A stretch of DNA of 64,000 nucleotides, taken from Psychrosphaera haliotis. Lineage in GTDB: Bacteria > Pseudomonadota > Gammaproteobacteria > Enterobacterales > Alteromonadaceae. Position 1 is the stretch's first letter. Each line of letters opens with the position of its first letter. A program made the translations under genes and the position numbers. Shown here piece after piece: positions 8,954 to 19,366 of the stretch. Location of the stretch: positions 1,178,001 through 1,242,000 of the forward strand of contig NZ_WOCD01000003.1 of assembly GCF_009728465.1 (NCBI RefSeq), given 5' to 3'. Below the pieces are notes generated by a model that saw nothing but the letters and a program-made list of their open reading frames with translations, was not told where the DNA came from and made no database searches.

Positions 8954-9715
8954 TTAACTACGTATTTTCAATGTTTTTCTTGTTAACGCTAGTAAACCTA
9001 AACCAAACAGTGCAATTGACGAAGGTTCTGGCACTTCATTAAATACTTCTTCCGATGTACCTTGAATTCCAACAGTAAAGCCATTCCAAGTTTCATCGCT
9101 TAAGCTTCTCCACGAAACGTCCGTAAAAGAACCTGTAAATTGGATTGTTCCATGTGGTTCACCTGTTCCAAGTAAACGGTATTCAAAGTCGCCATTGCCA
9201 AGATCTATAACTTGTTTATACGATGAGCCCGCACCGAAGTACCCATTGGCATTACCATCTAACCCGCCGTAAGACAAAATGTCGAAGTCTTGGTCAAAAG
9301 CGTATCCATTCAAATTTAAACTAACATAAGAAAAAACTAAGTTTGCAACAGACTCAGAAAAATTTAATGTTTGGCTTCCTTGACGATTCAGAGCAATCAT
9401 CTCTGACGCCGTTGGTGTGTTGTCTACTAACGCACTTGTATATGGCGAAATAGATGGGTCTTGAATGCTATTAAAGTAATCAACACCTGTACCTGTTTGA
9501 AGAAAGTGAATGCCCTGAGAGTTAGCGTAACTTACGTCAATCACTGATGTAGACGTTGTCATAGTACCGTTAACTTCAGTGATTCTATTGATTGTTGGAT
9601 CAACAGTTCCCGACTCCCAGTCAGCCCAGTAAATTAATTCAGCATGTGCATTAGAAGCAGTAAATATTGTCGTTGATAGTAGCCCTATTAGGGAAAGTTT
9701 CTTAAATATATTCAT
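8954..9715 (-). CDS. PEP-CTERM sorting-domain surface protein
   Basis: A 253-residue secreted protein. The N-terminus is a signal peptide ending near A-S-N-A-H-A (about residue 25). The C-terminus has VPEPSS, a hydrophobic helix (IALFGLGLLAL) and a basic tail R-K-T-L-K-I-R-S, the tripartite PEP-CTERM signal recognised and cleaved by exosortase. The middle is unassigned, rich in Ser, Thr, Asn and Gly, with no Cys in the mature part and no enzyme motif. Such proteins usually end up in the outer envelope or exopolysaccharide matrix. No exosortase gene is in this window. A sigma-54-like promoter precedes it at 9765-9780. Confidence 0.88.
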   Translation of the reverse strand: MNIFKKLSLIGLLSTTIFTASNAHAELIYWADWESGTVDPTINRITEVNGTMTTSTSVIDVSYANSQGIHFLQTGTGVDYFNSIQDPSISPYTSALVDNTPTASEMIALNRQGSQTLNFSESVANLVFSYVSLNLNGYAFDQDFDILSYGGLDGNANGYFGAGSSYKQVIDLGNGDFEYRLLGTGEPHGTIQFTGSFTDVSWRSLSDETWNGFTVGIQGTSEEVFNEVPEPSSIALFGLGLLALTRKTLKIRS

Positions 9716-9764
9716 GGAATTTTTTAGCTCTCATTGATAAAAATTAAGACGTTTATCTTATACA

Positions 9765-9780
9765 AGCAAAAAATGAACCA
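9765..9780 (-). promoter_or_regulatory. Candidate sigma-54 promoter of PEP-CTERM gene 1
   Basis: The minus strand reads TGGTTCATTTTTTGCT. The invariant GG and GC of sigma-54 promoters are separated by exactly 10 bases and the -12 box TTGCT is perfect; the -24 box TGGTTC matches four of six of TGGCAC. The start codon is 50 bases downstream of the -12 box, leaving a short leader. The same pattern occurs before the other PEP-CTERM gene. Confidence 0.55.
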
Positions 9781-9885
9781 CGATATTATACCTTTAGAAA
9801 CAGATAGATACGATTTGGCAGCCAGGGCTTGTAAAAATATCTGACATCTTTGGTTTGGTGTTATTTCTAATCATGAGTTCTAGGC

Positions 9886-9915
9886 AAAAAAAAACACCGC
9901 ACTAGGCGGTGTTTT
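9886..9915 (-). terminator. Rho-independent terminator of the rpsF-rplI operon
   Basis: A perfect 10-base stem (9891-9900 with 9906-9915) with a 5-base loop and, on the minus strand, a run of T after the stem. It begins 25 bases past the rplI stop codon. Confidence 0.9.
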
Positions 9916-9940
9916 GTATTAAAAAGATAAATCTTTCTAA

Positions 9941-10393
9941 TTATGCTTCAGCAATAACTGCAACTTTAACGTTGGCCATTACTTCTGCGTGCAATTGAAC
10001 TGCAAGTTCAAATTCACCGATTTCACGGATTGCACCTTCAGGCATTTTAACTTCAGCTTTAGCTACTTCAACACCAGCTTCAGTGATCGCGATAGCGATG
10101 TCACGTGTGCCAATTGAACCAAACAATTTGCCTTCGTCACCAGCTTTAGAAGCAATAGTGATTGCTGCTAATGCATTAAGTTTCTCAGCGCGTGCTTGTG
10201 CAGCAGCTAGTTCTTCAGCAACTTTCGCTTCTAATTCAGCGCGACGTGCTTCGAACATTTCTAAATTTGCTTTGTTTGCTGGAACTGCTTTTCCTTGAGG
10301 GAAAAGGAAGTTACGAGCAAAACCCGATTTAACGTTAACATTGTCACCAAGTGAACCTAAGTTGGCAACTTTGTCTAAAAGGATTACGTTCAT
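9941..10393 (-). CDS. rplI: 50S ribosomal protein L9
   Basis: 150 residues, the normal length for L9. The N-terminal rRNA-binding domain starts [17 protein letters not shown] with NFLFPQGKA, followed by the long Ala/Glu-rich connecting helix (about 45-75) and the C-terminal domain with [12 protein letters not shown]. It is the last gene of the rpsF-priB-rpsR-rplI operon, 27 bases after rpsR, and a strong terminator follows. Confidence 0.97.
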   Translation of the reverse strand: MNVILLDKVANLGSLGDNVNVKSGFARNFLFPQGKAVPANKANLEMFEARRAELEAKVAEELAAAQARAEKLNALAAITIASKAGDEGKLFGSIGTRDIAIAITEAGVEVAKAEVKMPEGAIREIGEFELAVQLHAEVMANVKVAVIAEA

Positions 10394-10420
10394 AAGTATT
10401 AAACCTCTTAATTACCAATC

Positions 10421-10648
10421 TTATTGATGTAAGTCTGTGTATGGTAGCAATGCTAAGAAACGCGCGCGTTTGATTGCACGAGCTAGTTGGCGTTGATACT
10501 TTGCACTTGTGCCAGTAATACGGCTAGGTACAATTTTACCGCTCTCTGTAACATAGTTACGTAGAGTTGCTAGATCTTTATAATCGATCTCTTTTACGCC
10601 ATCTGCTTTGAAACGGCATACTTTACGACGTCTGAAATAACGTGCCAT
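10421..10648 (-). CDS. rpsR: 30S ribosomal protein S18
   Basis: 75 residues with the typical S18 start [17 protein letters not shown] and the basic RNA-binding segment [20 protein letters not shown]. It partners with S6 on the small-subunit platform. The position between priB and rplI is the conserved gammaproteobacterial order; the gap to priB is 10 bases. Confidence 0.97.
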   Translation of the reverse strand: MARYFRRRKVCRFKADGVKEIDYKDLATLRNYVTESGKIVPSRITGTSAKYQRQLARAIKRARFLALLPYTDLHQ

Positions 10649-10658
10649 TAGTATTCTC

Positions 10659-10964
10659 CTAATTGAGTCTTTCTATATGTTGGGCGTGAATGGCAATAAT
10701 GGCTTGGCCGTTTTTGCTTTCATGTCGGTTTAAAAAACCAGACACTTGAACTTCATCACCTACAATAAAATTTTTGATTAACTGCTGCTGTTGCTCACCA
10801 CAAGTTACTACATGAAGCCGGACATACGCATTGCGATTAAATCCATCTTCCTGTTGTATTGATTTATGCTCAATTGAAAACTGACCATGAATCACACCTG
10901 CAGGGCTGGTTGTAAACTTGGGTGACTTGCAAACTTGGCCGGTTAAAACCAACTGATTAAACAC
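10659..10964 (-). CDS. priB: Primosomal replication protein N (PriB)
   Basis: A 101-residue single OB-fold protein that binds single-stranded DNA and PriA during replication restart. It begins [21 protein letters not shown] and has the SIEHKS and [10 protein letters not shown] strands of PriB. It sits inside the S6-S18-L9 operon, the usual context in Gammaproteobacteria. The gap to rpsF is 18 bases. Confidence 0.93.
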   Translation of the reverse strand: MFNQLVLTGQVCKSPKFTTSPAGVIHGQFSIEHKSIQQEDGFNRNAYVRLHVVTCGEQQQQLIKNFIVGDEVQVSGFLNRHESKNGQAIIAIHAQHIERLN

Positions 10965-10982
10965 CTAAGCTAACTCCCTAAA

Positions 10983-11321
10983 TTAAGCAGCTTGTTCTTT
11001 TTTCTCTTCTTTTACTAAAGGAGAAGCTTCAGTAACAGCAGCGTCTTTACGGATAGTCAAGCTACGTAAAACAGCATCGTTGTAACGGAAAGTCTCTTCT
11101 AATTCAGCAATAACTTCGCTAGTCGCTTCAACGTTCATAAGAACATAGTGCGCTTTGTGAAGTTTCTCAATTGGATAAGCTAGTTGGCGACGACCCCAGT
11201 CTTCAAGACGGTGGATAGTACCATTTGCTTCAGTGATAGAACCAGTATAACGCTCGATCATACCAGTAACTTGTTCACTCTGGTCAGGGTGAACCATAAA
11301 AACGATTTCGTAATGACGCAT
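10983..11321 (-). CDS. rpsF: 30S ribosomal protein S6
   Basis: 112 residues starting [18 protein letters not shown], with [20 protein letters not shown] and a Glu/Lys-rich C-terminal tail as in gammaproteobacterial S6. First gene of the operon, with a leader of roughly 90 bases behind a promoter at 11420-11447. In E. coli the S6:S18 pair binds this leader to autoregulate; I could not confirm such a structure by eye. Confidence 0.97.
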   Translation of the reverse strand: MRHYEIVFMVHPDQSEQVTGMIERYTGSITEANGTIHRLEDWGRRQLAYPIEKLHKAHYVLMNVEATSEVIAELEETFRYNDAVLRSLTIRKDAAVTEASPLVKEEKKEQAA

Positions 11322-11419
11322 CGTTAGATTCCTTATGGATTAGTAGCCTCATCGACAAGCTCAGCCAAACTTGAACAAAGGCAAGGAACAAAATTAGTAA
11401 TAGCTGATTTGGGCGCGCA

Positions 11420-11447
11420 ATTATAAGGATTTTTGCGCGTTACACAA
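11420..11447 (-). promoter_or_regulatory. Sigma-70 promoter of rpsF with GC-rich discriminator
   Basis: On the minus strand a perfect -10 TATAAT (11425-11420) lies 16 bases after TTGTGT (11447-11442). The bases after the -10 are TGCGCGCCC, a GC-rich discriminator typical of growth-rate and ppGpp controlled ribosomal promoters. The predicted start is about 90 bases before rpsF. Confidence 0.65.
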
Positions 11448-11482
11448 GTTAATTGAAGGAAATTTGAACGGTTTTATTGAAG

Positions 11483-12070
11483 TTACTCTGAATCATCATC
11501 TTCACCGTCTTCAGACTCGGGTTTTGGGGGTGCTTCAAAGTCCGCTTTTAGCTGCTCGTAAGCTACTCTCAACTCTGGATCGTTTGGATCAAAGCCGGTA
11601 TGTCTGTAGATTATCTCGCCTTCGTGGCTAACAAAAATTGTGGTTGGTGTACCAATTACACCAAAGGCTTTTGCTACGGCATCACCTTCCAACAAAACGG
11701 GAAACATTAAACCTCTACTTTCCATTTCTTTGACTGGTTTTGCGCCTGGATTTTCCCACCAACTAACCGCATAAGTAGGAATGCCACTTTCAATATAATC
11801 TGCCGCTATATAGTCCAAACCAGGCTGAAAGCGTTTACAGTAGGGACACCATGTTGCCCAAAAATGAAGTACGTAAGGTTTTTCAGCTAAGGTTGCTGAT
11901 GAAACTGTATCGCCTTGTCCATCGACTAACACCCATTCAGGCGCTTCGTCTAATTTTACAATTGGATTACCATCTTCATCTAATTCAACTTCAGGATCAT
12001 CTGCTGATACTTGAACTGAAATAGATAAAAACAATAAAATGAGTGTGGAAAAGAGTTTAGATAACTTCAA
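11483..12070 (-). CDS. TlpA-like thioredoxin-fold protein
   Basis: 195 residues with a signal peptide (about 1-23, ending VQVSA) and a thioredoxin fold holding the redox motif W-C-P-Y-C within FWATWCPYCK (about residues 70-79) and the cis-Pro segment GTPTTIF. It is probably a periplasmic TlpA/ResA-like disulfide reductase or oxidoreductase; partner proteins are not visible. The N-terminus of the mature part and especially the last 20 residues are very acidic (PESEDGEDDDSE), which is unusual for the family. It stands alone between rlmB and the rpsF promoter. Confidence 0.82.
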   Translation of the reverse strand: MKLSKLFSTLILLFLSISVQVSADDPEVELDEDGNPIVKLDEAPEWVLVDGQGDTVSSATLAEKPYVLHFWATWCPYCKRFQPGLDYIAADYIESGIPTYAVSWWENPGAKPVKEMESRGLMFPVLLEGDAVAKAFGVIGTPTTIFVSHEGEIIYRHTGFDPNDPELRVAYEQLKADFEAPPKPESEDGEDDDSE

Positions 12071-12087
12071 AATACGACCCTAAATAA

Positions 12088-12129
12088 ATGCTCAATCTTT
12101 GACTATTATTATAGACCAAGGTTGAGCAT
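12088..12129 (-). terminator. Hairpin terminator after rlmB
   Basis: Arms 12088-12101 and 12117-12129 pair over about 12 positions with one wobble and one bulge. On the minus strand the stem is followed by TTATTTA. It overlaps the end of the rlmB reading frame side and precedes the thioredoxin-like gene. Confidence 0.55.
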
Positions 12130-12131
12130 AT

Positions 12132-12893
12132 TTAATTGCAAATTATCGAGTTTCTTTGACGAACCGCTTCATACAAAATGACACCCGTTGCTACAGACAC
12201 ATTTAAACTAGAAACTGAACCAGCCATAGGAATTTTGACTAATTCATCACAATTTTCACGTGTTAACCTGCGCATTCCTGTGCCTTCAGCGCCCATAACA
12301 ATGGCTAATGGTCCTGAAAACTTCATTTCAAAAACATCCGCCGTTGCTTCGCCGGCGGTACCAATAATCCAAACGTTATTGTCTTGAAGTATTTTTAAGC
12401 TTCTTGCCAAGTTAGTAACAACAAATAGTGGCATGACTTCGGCAGCGCCACAGGCAACTTTTCTAGCGGTGCCATTTAGCTTTGCAGATCTGTCTTTAGG
12501 GACAATAACACCGTCGATGCCAGCGGCGTCTGCTGTACGTAAAACTGCACCTAAATTGTGAGGATCAGTTACGCCATCTAAAACTAATAAGAATGGAGGC
12601 TTATCTCTATTCTCCACACTTTGAAGCCATTGCTTTAAATCACCTTCATCACGCTGTTTAGCTGGGCGAACTCTTGCTACAACACCTTGATGTTGCTCAC
12701 CATCACATTTGTCGTCTAGTGTTTTTCTTGACGTGTACTGTACCGAGAAGCCTAATGAATAAGCTTGCTCTAAAATCGGTTTCATACGATCGTCTTCTCG
12801 TCCTTTAAGGACAAATAACTCAATAATTCTTTCCGGCTCGTGTTCAATGATGGCCGTTAAAGAATGGATGCCATAGGCTATTTCAGAACTCAT
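12132..12893 (-). CDS. rlmB: 23S rRNA (guanosine-2251-2'-O)-methyltransferase RlmB
   Basis: 253-residue SpoU-class (SPOUT) methyltransferase acting on the peptidyl-transferase P-loop of 23S rRNA. It has the N-terminal substrate-binding domain (about 5-80) and the three SPOUT motifs: [28 protein letters not shown] and [17 protein letters not shown], forming the trefoil knot that binds S-adenosylmethionine. It follows rnr by eight bases, the conserved rnr-rlmB operon. Confidence 0.95.
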   Translation of the reverse strand: MSSEIAYGIHSLTAIIEHEPERIIELFVLKGREDDRMKPILEQAYSLGFSVQYTSRKTLDDKCDGEQHQGVVARVRPAKQRDEGDLKQWLQSVENRDKPPFLLVLDGVTDPHNLGAVLRTADAAGIDGVIVPKDRSAKLNGTARKVACGAAEVMPLFVVTNLARSLKILQDNNVWIIGTAGEATADVFEMKFSGPLAIVMGAEGTGMRRLTRENCDELVKIPMAGSVSSLNVSVATGVILYEAVRQRNSIICN

Positions 12894-12901
12894 ATCTTTC
12901 T

Positions 12902-15400
12902 CTAATCACTTTTTTTCTTGGCAATACGTTTTGCCGCTCTAGACTTAGGTTTTTTCTTAGGTTTGCGTTTTCCCTTAGCCGCTGTTTCATCTTTTTTAGG
13001 CTTACGCTTAGCACTTGGTTTGGATTTTTCTTTACGCTTACCCTTTGAATCCGAACCTTCCTTTTCAGACTTTGATTTTGACGTTAACTTGCCACTCTTT
13101 AACTGTTCTCGCACACTTGGCTTTTTAGAACGACTAGAACCAGCATTTGTGCTTCTGCGTTTGCCACCGCTGACACCTACTAATTCAAAATCAATCTGCT
13201 TATCTTCTAGATTCACAGACACAACTTTGACTTCAATGGCATCACCTAAGCGATATACCTGTCGGCTATTTTCACCAATTAAGGCGTTTCTTTCAGGGCT
13301 AAAGTTAAAGTAATCTTTACCTAACGCGGTAATGTGAACTAAACCTTCTATATGCAAATCTACCAAGCGAACAAATAGTCCAAAAGAAGTTACAGAGGCA
13401 ATAACGCCCTCGTACTCTCTATCGATATGGTCTTGCATAAACTCACACTTAAGCCATGACTCCACGTCTCTTGTCGCGTCGTCGGCACGGCGTTCAGTCA
13501 TTGAACACTGCTCACCAAGTTGTTCTAGTTCATCTTCTGTATAAGCATAATGGCCTGAAGTGCTCTGACCTTTTTTCTTCACTATGGCTTTAATTGCGCG
13601 ATGAACAATTAAGTCTGGATAGCGACGAATAGGCGAGGTGAAATGCGCATAACCTTCAAGTGCCAATCCAAAGTGACCAATATTATCTGGCTGATATACG
13701 GCTTGGCGCATACTCCTAATCATCATGGTTTGAATTAACTCACCATCTGGACGCGATAAATACTGATTAACCTGACTGCTTAACTCTTTAGGTGTTGGCT
13801 CATCACTAAAGGTCAGTTCGCCACCCAATTCACTTAAAAATGCTCTAAATGTTGCTAGCTTGCTAGGGTCTGGTTTGTCATGTACGCGGAATAAAGCATG
13901 GCCATCATTGCCTTCAATAAATTGAGCGGCAGCCACGTTTGCCATGATCATGCATTCTTCAATAATTTTATGCGCGTCATTTCGTTCAACCACTTCAACG
14001 TGGTCAATCTTTTGCTGTGCATTAAATATGAACTTAGGTTCGATAGTATCAAACTCAAATGCACCGCGTTCGGCACGAACCAACTTAAGCGCTTTATAAA
14101 GATTATTTAAATCTTGAACGTGTGGCCATACATGCTGATAACGTTCTTGAAGTTCTTTGTCACCCTTCAGCATAGCTGAAACTTTAGTGTAAGTTAAGCG
14201 AGCATGTGAGTGCATCACGGCTTCGTAAAAGGTGTGCTCTTTTAATTTACCCGATGCGTCAATATCCATTTCAGCCACTAAACACAATCTGTCTGTTTGC
14301 GGGTTTAATGAACATAATCCATTGGATAGTGCTTCAGGTAGCATTGGAATTACTTTTGATGGGAAATAAACTGAATTTCCTCGTTCAATAGCTTCTTTGT
14401 CTAAATCTGAGTTATGTTTTACGTAATGGGAAACATCAGCAATGGCAACATAGAGTGTCCAACCGCCTGTTGATTTAGGCTTACAAAAAACGGCATCATC
14501 AAAGTCTCTTGAGTCTTCACCATCTATGGTAATGAGTGGCATTTCTCTAAGATCAACTCGGCCCGCTTTGTCTTTTTCTAATACTTCAGAAGATAATTTA
14601 GAAACGTATTTATCAATGCTTGCTGACCACTGGAAAGGGATATCGTGGTTTCGAAGTGCAATATCAACTTCCATGCCTGGTGCCATATGGTCACCTAACA
14701 CTTCAGAGATTTTACCTATGGCATTGCTGCGTTTACTTGGTCGCTCAATAAGGTCAACAATCACCATTTGACCGTGACGAGCACCATTCTCTTGACCTTT
14801 CTCAATCAAGATCTCTTGTTTAATTCGACTGTCGTCTGGGATCACAACGGCAACGCCCATTTCCACGAAACAGCGGCCAATGATAGGTGCAGAACGACCT
14901 TCAATAATATTTGTAATTCGTGCTTCAGTTTTACCTTTGTATTCGCCAATTGGCTGCGCTAATACGTAGTCACCGTGCAGTAAGCCACGCATTTGGCTGT
15001 GACTGATGTACCAGTCATTTTTACCGGATACTTTGCCGTCTGGCTGAAGAAAACCAAATCCGTCCCTATGGCCTAATACTTTTCCTTTAACGATTTCTTT
15101 CTCGTCAGGAATGGCGTATTTCTTAAATTTATTAAAGATAAGTTGTCCGGCATTTTCCATCGCTCGTAGTCGGCGCTTAAGTGCGACAATGAGTTCTTCA
15201 TCTGAAATTGAACAAACTTTGATTAATTCATTAAATGTTAGGGGCTTATCGGCCTGCTTAATCGCGTCGAGGATAAATTCGCGGCTGGCAATAGGGGTAG
15301 AATACTTTTCTTTCTCCCGAGCATAATTCGGGTCTTTTTTGGCATTAATGTTCACTTTTTTCAGTTGTAATAAAAGACGCCGCGTTTGCGCCGTCCTCAT
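12902..15400 (-). CDS. rnr: Ribonuclease R
   Basis: Processive 3'-5' exoribonuclease of the RNB family, 832 residues in the longest frame. It has an N-terminal helix-turn-helix-like and cold-shock region (about 45-255), the RNB domain with the catalytic Asp cluster [12 protein letters not shown] (about 295-306), a C-terminal S1 domain (about 660-745) and a long Lys/Arg/Ser-rich tail (about 765-832). The start is uncertain: an ATG at 15400 has no Shine-Dalgarno and overlaps a -10-like TATACT, while a GTG at 15355 begins nearer the conserved D-P-x-x-x-R-E-x-x-K-Y segment. A hairpin with a T tract (15376-15395) lies between the two, which favours the later start. Confidence 0.93.
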   Translation of the reverse strand: MRTAQTRRLLLQLKKVNINAKKDPNYAREKEKYSTPIASREFILDAIKQADKPLTFNELIKVCSISDEELIVALKRRLRAMENAGQLIFNKFKKYAIPDEKEIVKGKVLGHRDGFGFLQPDGKVSGKNDWYISHSQMRGLLHGDYVLAQPIGEYKGKTEARITNIIEGRSAPIIGRCFVEMGVAVVIPDDSRIKQEILIEKGQENGARHGQMVIVDLIERPSKRSNAIGKISEVLGDHMAPGMEVDIALRNHDIPFQWSASIDKYVSKLSSEVLEKDKAGRVDLREMPLITIDGEDSRDFDDAVFCKPKSTGGWTLYVAIADVSHYVKHNSDLDKEAIERGNSVYFPSKVIPMLPEALSNGLCSLNPQTDRLCLVAEMDIDASGKLKEHTFYEAVMHSHARLTYTKVSAMLKGDKELQERYQHVWPHVQDLNNLYKALKLVRAERGAFEFDTIEPKFIFNAQQKIDHVEVVERNDAHKIIEECMIMANVAAAQFIEGNDGHALFRVHDKPDPSKLATFRAFLSELGGELTFSDEPTPKELSSQVNQYLSRPDGELIQTMMIRSMRQAVYQPDNIGHFGLALEGYAHFTSPIRRYPDLIVHRAIKAIVKKKGQSTSGHYAYTEDELEQLGEQCSMTERRADDATRDVESWLKCEFMQDHIDREYEGVIASVTSFGLFVRLVDLHIEGLVHITALGKDYFNFSPERNALIGENSRQVYRLGDAIEVKVVSVNLEDKQIDFELVGVSGGKRRSTNAGSSRSKKPSVREQLKSGKLTSKSKSEKEGSDSKGKRKEKSKPSAKRKPKKDETAAKGKRKPKKKPKSRAAKRIAKKKSD
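15371..15395 (-). terminator. Hairpin between motX and rnr
   Basis: GACG/CGTC and CGC/GCG arms (15376-15383 with 15388-15395) form a stem with one internal mismatch and a 4-base loop, followed on the minus strand by TTTTA. It could terminate motX transcription or act as an attenuator before rnr. It falls inside the longest rnr frame, which bears on the choice of start codon. Confidence 0.45.
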
Positions 15401-15475
15401 TAGTATACCAACTGAGCAAATTAATGTTCGAAACTTTTATTAAATATGATGATATTTGTGTATTTAATAACTAAC

Positions 15476-16120
15476 TCATTGAGCTTTTGCGGCTTTTACT
15501 GATTTAGGGTGCATCAGTTTTTCTAGTTTTTTCAACTGCCTAGTGGCTTTGCTATGTAACTTTTCATCGGCAATAATGGCGTGATGAAGCCAACGGTATG
15601 CGTTTTCAAAATCATAGGGGCTGCCAACACCTGCTAGTTGCAAATCGATTAAGCGCAATTGAGCTTGTAAATTACCCAGTTCTGCGGCGCGCAAAATATA
15701 GGTGTATGCCTTTTCTGAATCTTTTTGTACAAAACGTCCAACGTGGTAATAACGCCCAAGCTGTTCGATGGCCGCAACGAGGCCTTGTTTTGCCGACTCG
15801 CGAATATAATACATACCGAGTTCAGCATTTTGTTCTACACATACACCCCAAGCTAACATGTCGCCATATAAAAACTCATAACTTGGCAAGTGAAGCTTTA
15901 CAGCTCTGTCTTCTATGTCTCGAGTTAGCTGGCACCTATCTGCTTTAACTCTATCTAAGTGCTTGTTTTGTTTTATTAAATCAAGCAACTCATCTTGTGT
16001 GTATATTTGTACGGCTTGTAGGGGTTCATCATTTGCTGCATATAAACGTGCGCTAAAAAGCGAACAAGCCAGTAGGGCTAGGGAGGAAAGTGTAACGAGC
16101 AGATAATTAAATACTTTCAT
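15476..16120 (-). CDS. motX: Sodium-driven flagellar motor protein MotX
   Basis: MotX joins MotY and the PomA/PomB stator in the T ring of sodium-driven polar flagella; it is periplasmic. The protein has a signal peptide (about 1-29), conserved YTQDELLDLIKQNKHLDRVKAD and YEFLYGDMLAWGVCVEQ segments and Sel1-like repeats (GMYYIRESAKQGLVAAIEQL, then YILRAAELGNLQAQ), as in Vibrio MotX. I chose the ATG at 16120, with AAGG eight bases upstream, over an earlier ATG at 16141. The neighbourhood purA - motX - rnr - rlmB is also the Vibrio order. No other flagellar gene is in the window. Confidence 0.9.
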   Translation of the reverse strand: MKVFNYLLVTLSSLALLACSLFSARLYAANDEPLQAVQIYTQDELLDLIKQNKHLDRVKADRCQLTRDIEDRAVKLHLPSYEFLYGDMLAWGVCVEQNAELGMYYIRESAKQGLVAAIEQLGRYYHVGRFVQKDSEKAYTYILRAAELGNLQAQLRLIDLQLAGVGSPYDFENAYRWLHHAIIADEKLHSKATRQLKKLEKLMHPKSVKAAKAQ

Positions 16121-16142
16121 AATAACCTTCAAGAAAGACAAT

Positions 16143-16168
16143 GGAACTGAATACTAGTACTCAGTTCC
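16143..16168. repeat. 26-base near-perfect palindrome upstream of motX
   Basis: GGAACTGA and TCAGTTCC flank an inner palindrome TACTAGTA; 24 of 26 positions are symmetric. It lies between the stop of the S41 protease gene (16187) and the motX start (16120). It may be a weak terminator (no clear T tract on either strand) or an operator for motX. Confidence 0.5.
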
Positions 16169-16186
16169 AAAGCAATTACTAGGCCA

Positions 16187-17563
16187 TTATAAAAGGTTTT
16201 GTGCCTTTATTGGGCCTTTTGTCCAATCAATTTTTTGCTTCGCTTTCTTCTCCGTCGCGGAGCTTTGAGCCGTAACTAGTCCATGTTTCTGTGTCCCGTT
16301 ACTACATGAACCTGTTTTAAGGTAATTAATTCCTTCAGCGTACATTGGGTCCGTATCAACGCCCCAATCTCCCGTAACCACTTCGTCAACTTGGCAGTCA
16401 ACTTCTAATCCATCGTAGTACTCACCTTCGCCTGCAGCATTTACAGAGTCAAAGTTAATAGCAAATACAACGTCGTCACATATTTCTGTCGGGCTCATAC
16501 CCACTGGTTTGCCACAGGTTTGATTACCTACGGTAACCACTTCGATGAATGGCTTAAGTGAGTTAATAACAAGCTCACTTGATGAACAACTGCCTTCAGA
16601 TGTCAAAACAACCACTCGGTCAAGATTCATTTTCTCAACGCCTTGCCCCAAGCTGAAAGGAACGGTTTGGTTGTTGGCACTTTGTTTATTGTTGTAGCGA
16701 TATTGAACAAAGGTTTCGTCAATGACTGCGTCACCTGCAATTTGACTACTTAACTGGTTCGCCACACGAATTAAACCACCACCATTATAACGTAAATCTA
16801 AAACTAGCTCGTCAATACCATCTGATGAAAATGAATCAAATGCGGTGTTCAGCTCTTCTTCAGATACAGAGTCAAAAGAGTTAAAGACTAAGTAACCTAC
16901 ATTTTTTTCTTCTTCATCTAAAGTAACCTGTTTGACTTCTTTAGCCAGTACCGTATTTGCTGTGATACTGCCTTTTGTAATGGTCGCTTCTTTTACATCA
17001 CCGTTTGGTTTTTCAAACTTAATATCAATTGAGTACCCATCTTCATTTGGTCCAAAGAAATCACCAAGCGTTTTTGAGCCGCCATTTACTTCTGCAATAA
17101 TTTCAGACATTGGCTTACCATTAATCTCTGTCATGGTATCGCCACGGCGCAAACCATTTTGAGCTGGTGTACCCGCTTCATATACGTAACGAATCAATAA
17201 ACCATCTTCGGTTTCATTAACACTATGAGAAAATCCATAACCAAAAAAGACCGAGTTTACGTAGTCATCATATTCTTCAGTTGACATGGAAAAGCTAAAC
17301 TTATCTTGGGCCACACGCATCGAATCAATTGCTGATGAGATATCCGCATAAGCTTCTGGATCAAACTCAGTTGGTAAATCTCTATTCCAGAAGTACCAGT
17401 TTTTCATATAAGTGAACAGTTTTGCATTGGCGTCTGGCGCTGAACAATACGAATACCCACCACCTGTAAGCTCAACCTGCTCAACACTGTCTGAGCCTCC
17501 CCCGCAAGCACTTAGGAGACCCGTTGCGAAGATTGCTGCCACTAATTTTTTACTACTAAACAT
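16187..17563 (-). CDS. S41 (C-terminal processing) family protease lipoprotein
   Basis: 458 residues. A lipoprotein signal with lipobox L-L-S-A-C puts the lipidated Cys at residue 20, followed by Gly-Gly-Gly-Ser. Then an N-terminal helical region, a PDZ domain (about 105-200, with AGTPAQNGLRRGDTMTEING) and the S41 protease domain, with LVLDLRYNGGG, a serine-rich nucleophile segment SEGSCSSSE (about 322-330) and CGKPVG with the likely catalytic Lys near 352. An outer-membrane or periplasmic tail-specific protease is expected; substrates are unknown. It lies alone between purA and motX. Confidence 0.85.
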   Translation of the reverse strand: MFSSKKLVAAIFATGLLSACGGGSDSVEQVELTGGGYSYCSAPDANAKLFTYMKNWYFWNRDLPTEFDPEAYADISSAIDSMRVAQDKFSFSMSTEEYDDYVNSVFFGYGFSHSVNETEDGLLIRYVYEAGTPAQNGLRRGDTMTEINGKPMSEIIAEVNGGSKTLGDFFGPNEDGYSIDIKFEKPNGDVKEATITKGSITANTVLAKEVKQVTLDEEEKNVGYLVFNSFDSVSEEELNTAFDSFSSDGIDELVLDLRYNGGGLIRVANQLSSQIAGDAVIDETFVQYRYNNKQSANNQTVPFSLGQGVEKMNLDRVVVLTSEGSCSSSELVINSLKPFIEVVTVGNQTCGKPVGMSPTEICDDVVFAINFDSVNAAGEGEYYDGLEVDCQVDEVVTGDWGVDTDPMYAEGINYLKTGSCSNGTQKHGLVTAQSSATEKKAKQKIDWTKGPIKAQNLL

Positions 17564-17612
17564 GCTTATTCCTACTAATTAATTTTAGTTTTTATTATTA
17601 GCGGTCAGCATA

Positions 17613-17641
17613 CAAAAAAAGCCGTCGAATGACAGCTTTTT
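17613..17641 (-). terminator. Rho-independent terminator after purA
   Basis: An 11-base stem (17616-17626 with 17631-17641, one wobble) with a 4-base loop; the minus strand then reads a T run. It lies about 55 bases past the purA stop. Confidence 0.85.
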
Positions 17642-17697
17642 AAGAAGGGTATTGGCACTATAAAAATGTAACTAATTGTTATAGTGCAATAGAGCAT

Positions 17698-19017
<1,320 letters not shown>

Positions 19018-19027
19018 TTAGGCGGGG

Positions 19028-19036
19028 ATTCTACCA
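19028..19036 (-). promoter_or_regulatory. Candidate extended -10 promoter of purA
   Basis: The minus strand reads TGG immediately before TAGAAT (19033-19028), an extended -10 pattern with five of six -10 matches, then a GC-rich discriminator CCCCGCC. No good -35 box is visible. No PurR operator was recognised. Confidence 0.4.
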
Positions 19037-19118
19037 AAAAAGTGGTGTAAAGATCACCCGCTTTATCGAAAAATTAGAATAAAAACTGCTAGATGCCTGT
19101 TTTAACGATTAAAAATAT

Positions 19119-19301
19119 CTATCGAAACCAAAGCAAAAGAAGCCCAATAGTGAATAACACTAGACCAACTTGGCGAATTACCCCAATCGGTTCCTTAGAT
19201 AATTTTTGAATGTAACTTCGCCATGTTTTGGGAAACAGCAGTGGCATCATGCCTTCTACTATCAAAACCATCGCGATAACCACAAACCAATCGATATCCA
19301 T
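19119..19301 (-). CDS. DUF2065 small membrane protein (YjeT type)
   Basis: 60 residues with two hydrophobic segments (about 7-24 and 42-58) joined by a basic turn FPKTWRSYIQKLSKEP. Length, topology and place between hflC and purA match E. coli YjeT (DUF2065). Function is unknown. It is probably co-transcribed with hflKC, although a hairpin at 19321-19342 lies in between. Confidence 0.85.
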   Translation of the reverse strand: MDIDWFVVIAMVLIVEGMMPLLFPKTWRSYIQKLSKEPIGVIRQVGLVLFTIGLLLLWFR

Positions 19302-19320
19302 ATTGCACCTCTAAAACAAC

Positions 19321-19342
19321 AAAGGGCCCCTAAGAGCCCTTT
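19321..19342 (-). terminator. Hairpin between hflC and the DUF2065 gene
   Basis: A 7-base GC-containing stem (19321-19327 with 19336-19342) and an 8-base loop, followed on the minus strand by GTTGTTTT. It may partly terminate hflKC transcripts. Confidence 0.55.
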
Positions 19343-19366
19343 ATATTTTATCTAATTAAAGACAGA

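Noticed and set aside
12918-13313. Plus-strand open frame of 131 codons opposite rnr
   Set aside because: Antisense of the Lys/Arg-rich RNase R tail; the Leu/Phe/Ser composition is that expected of a mirror frame.
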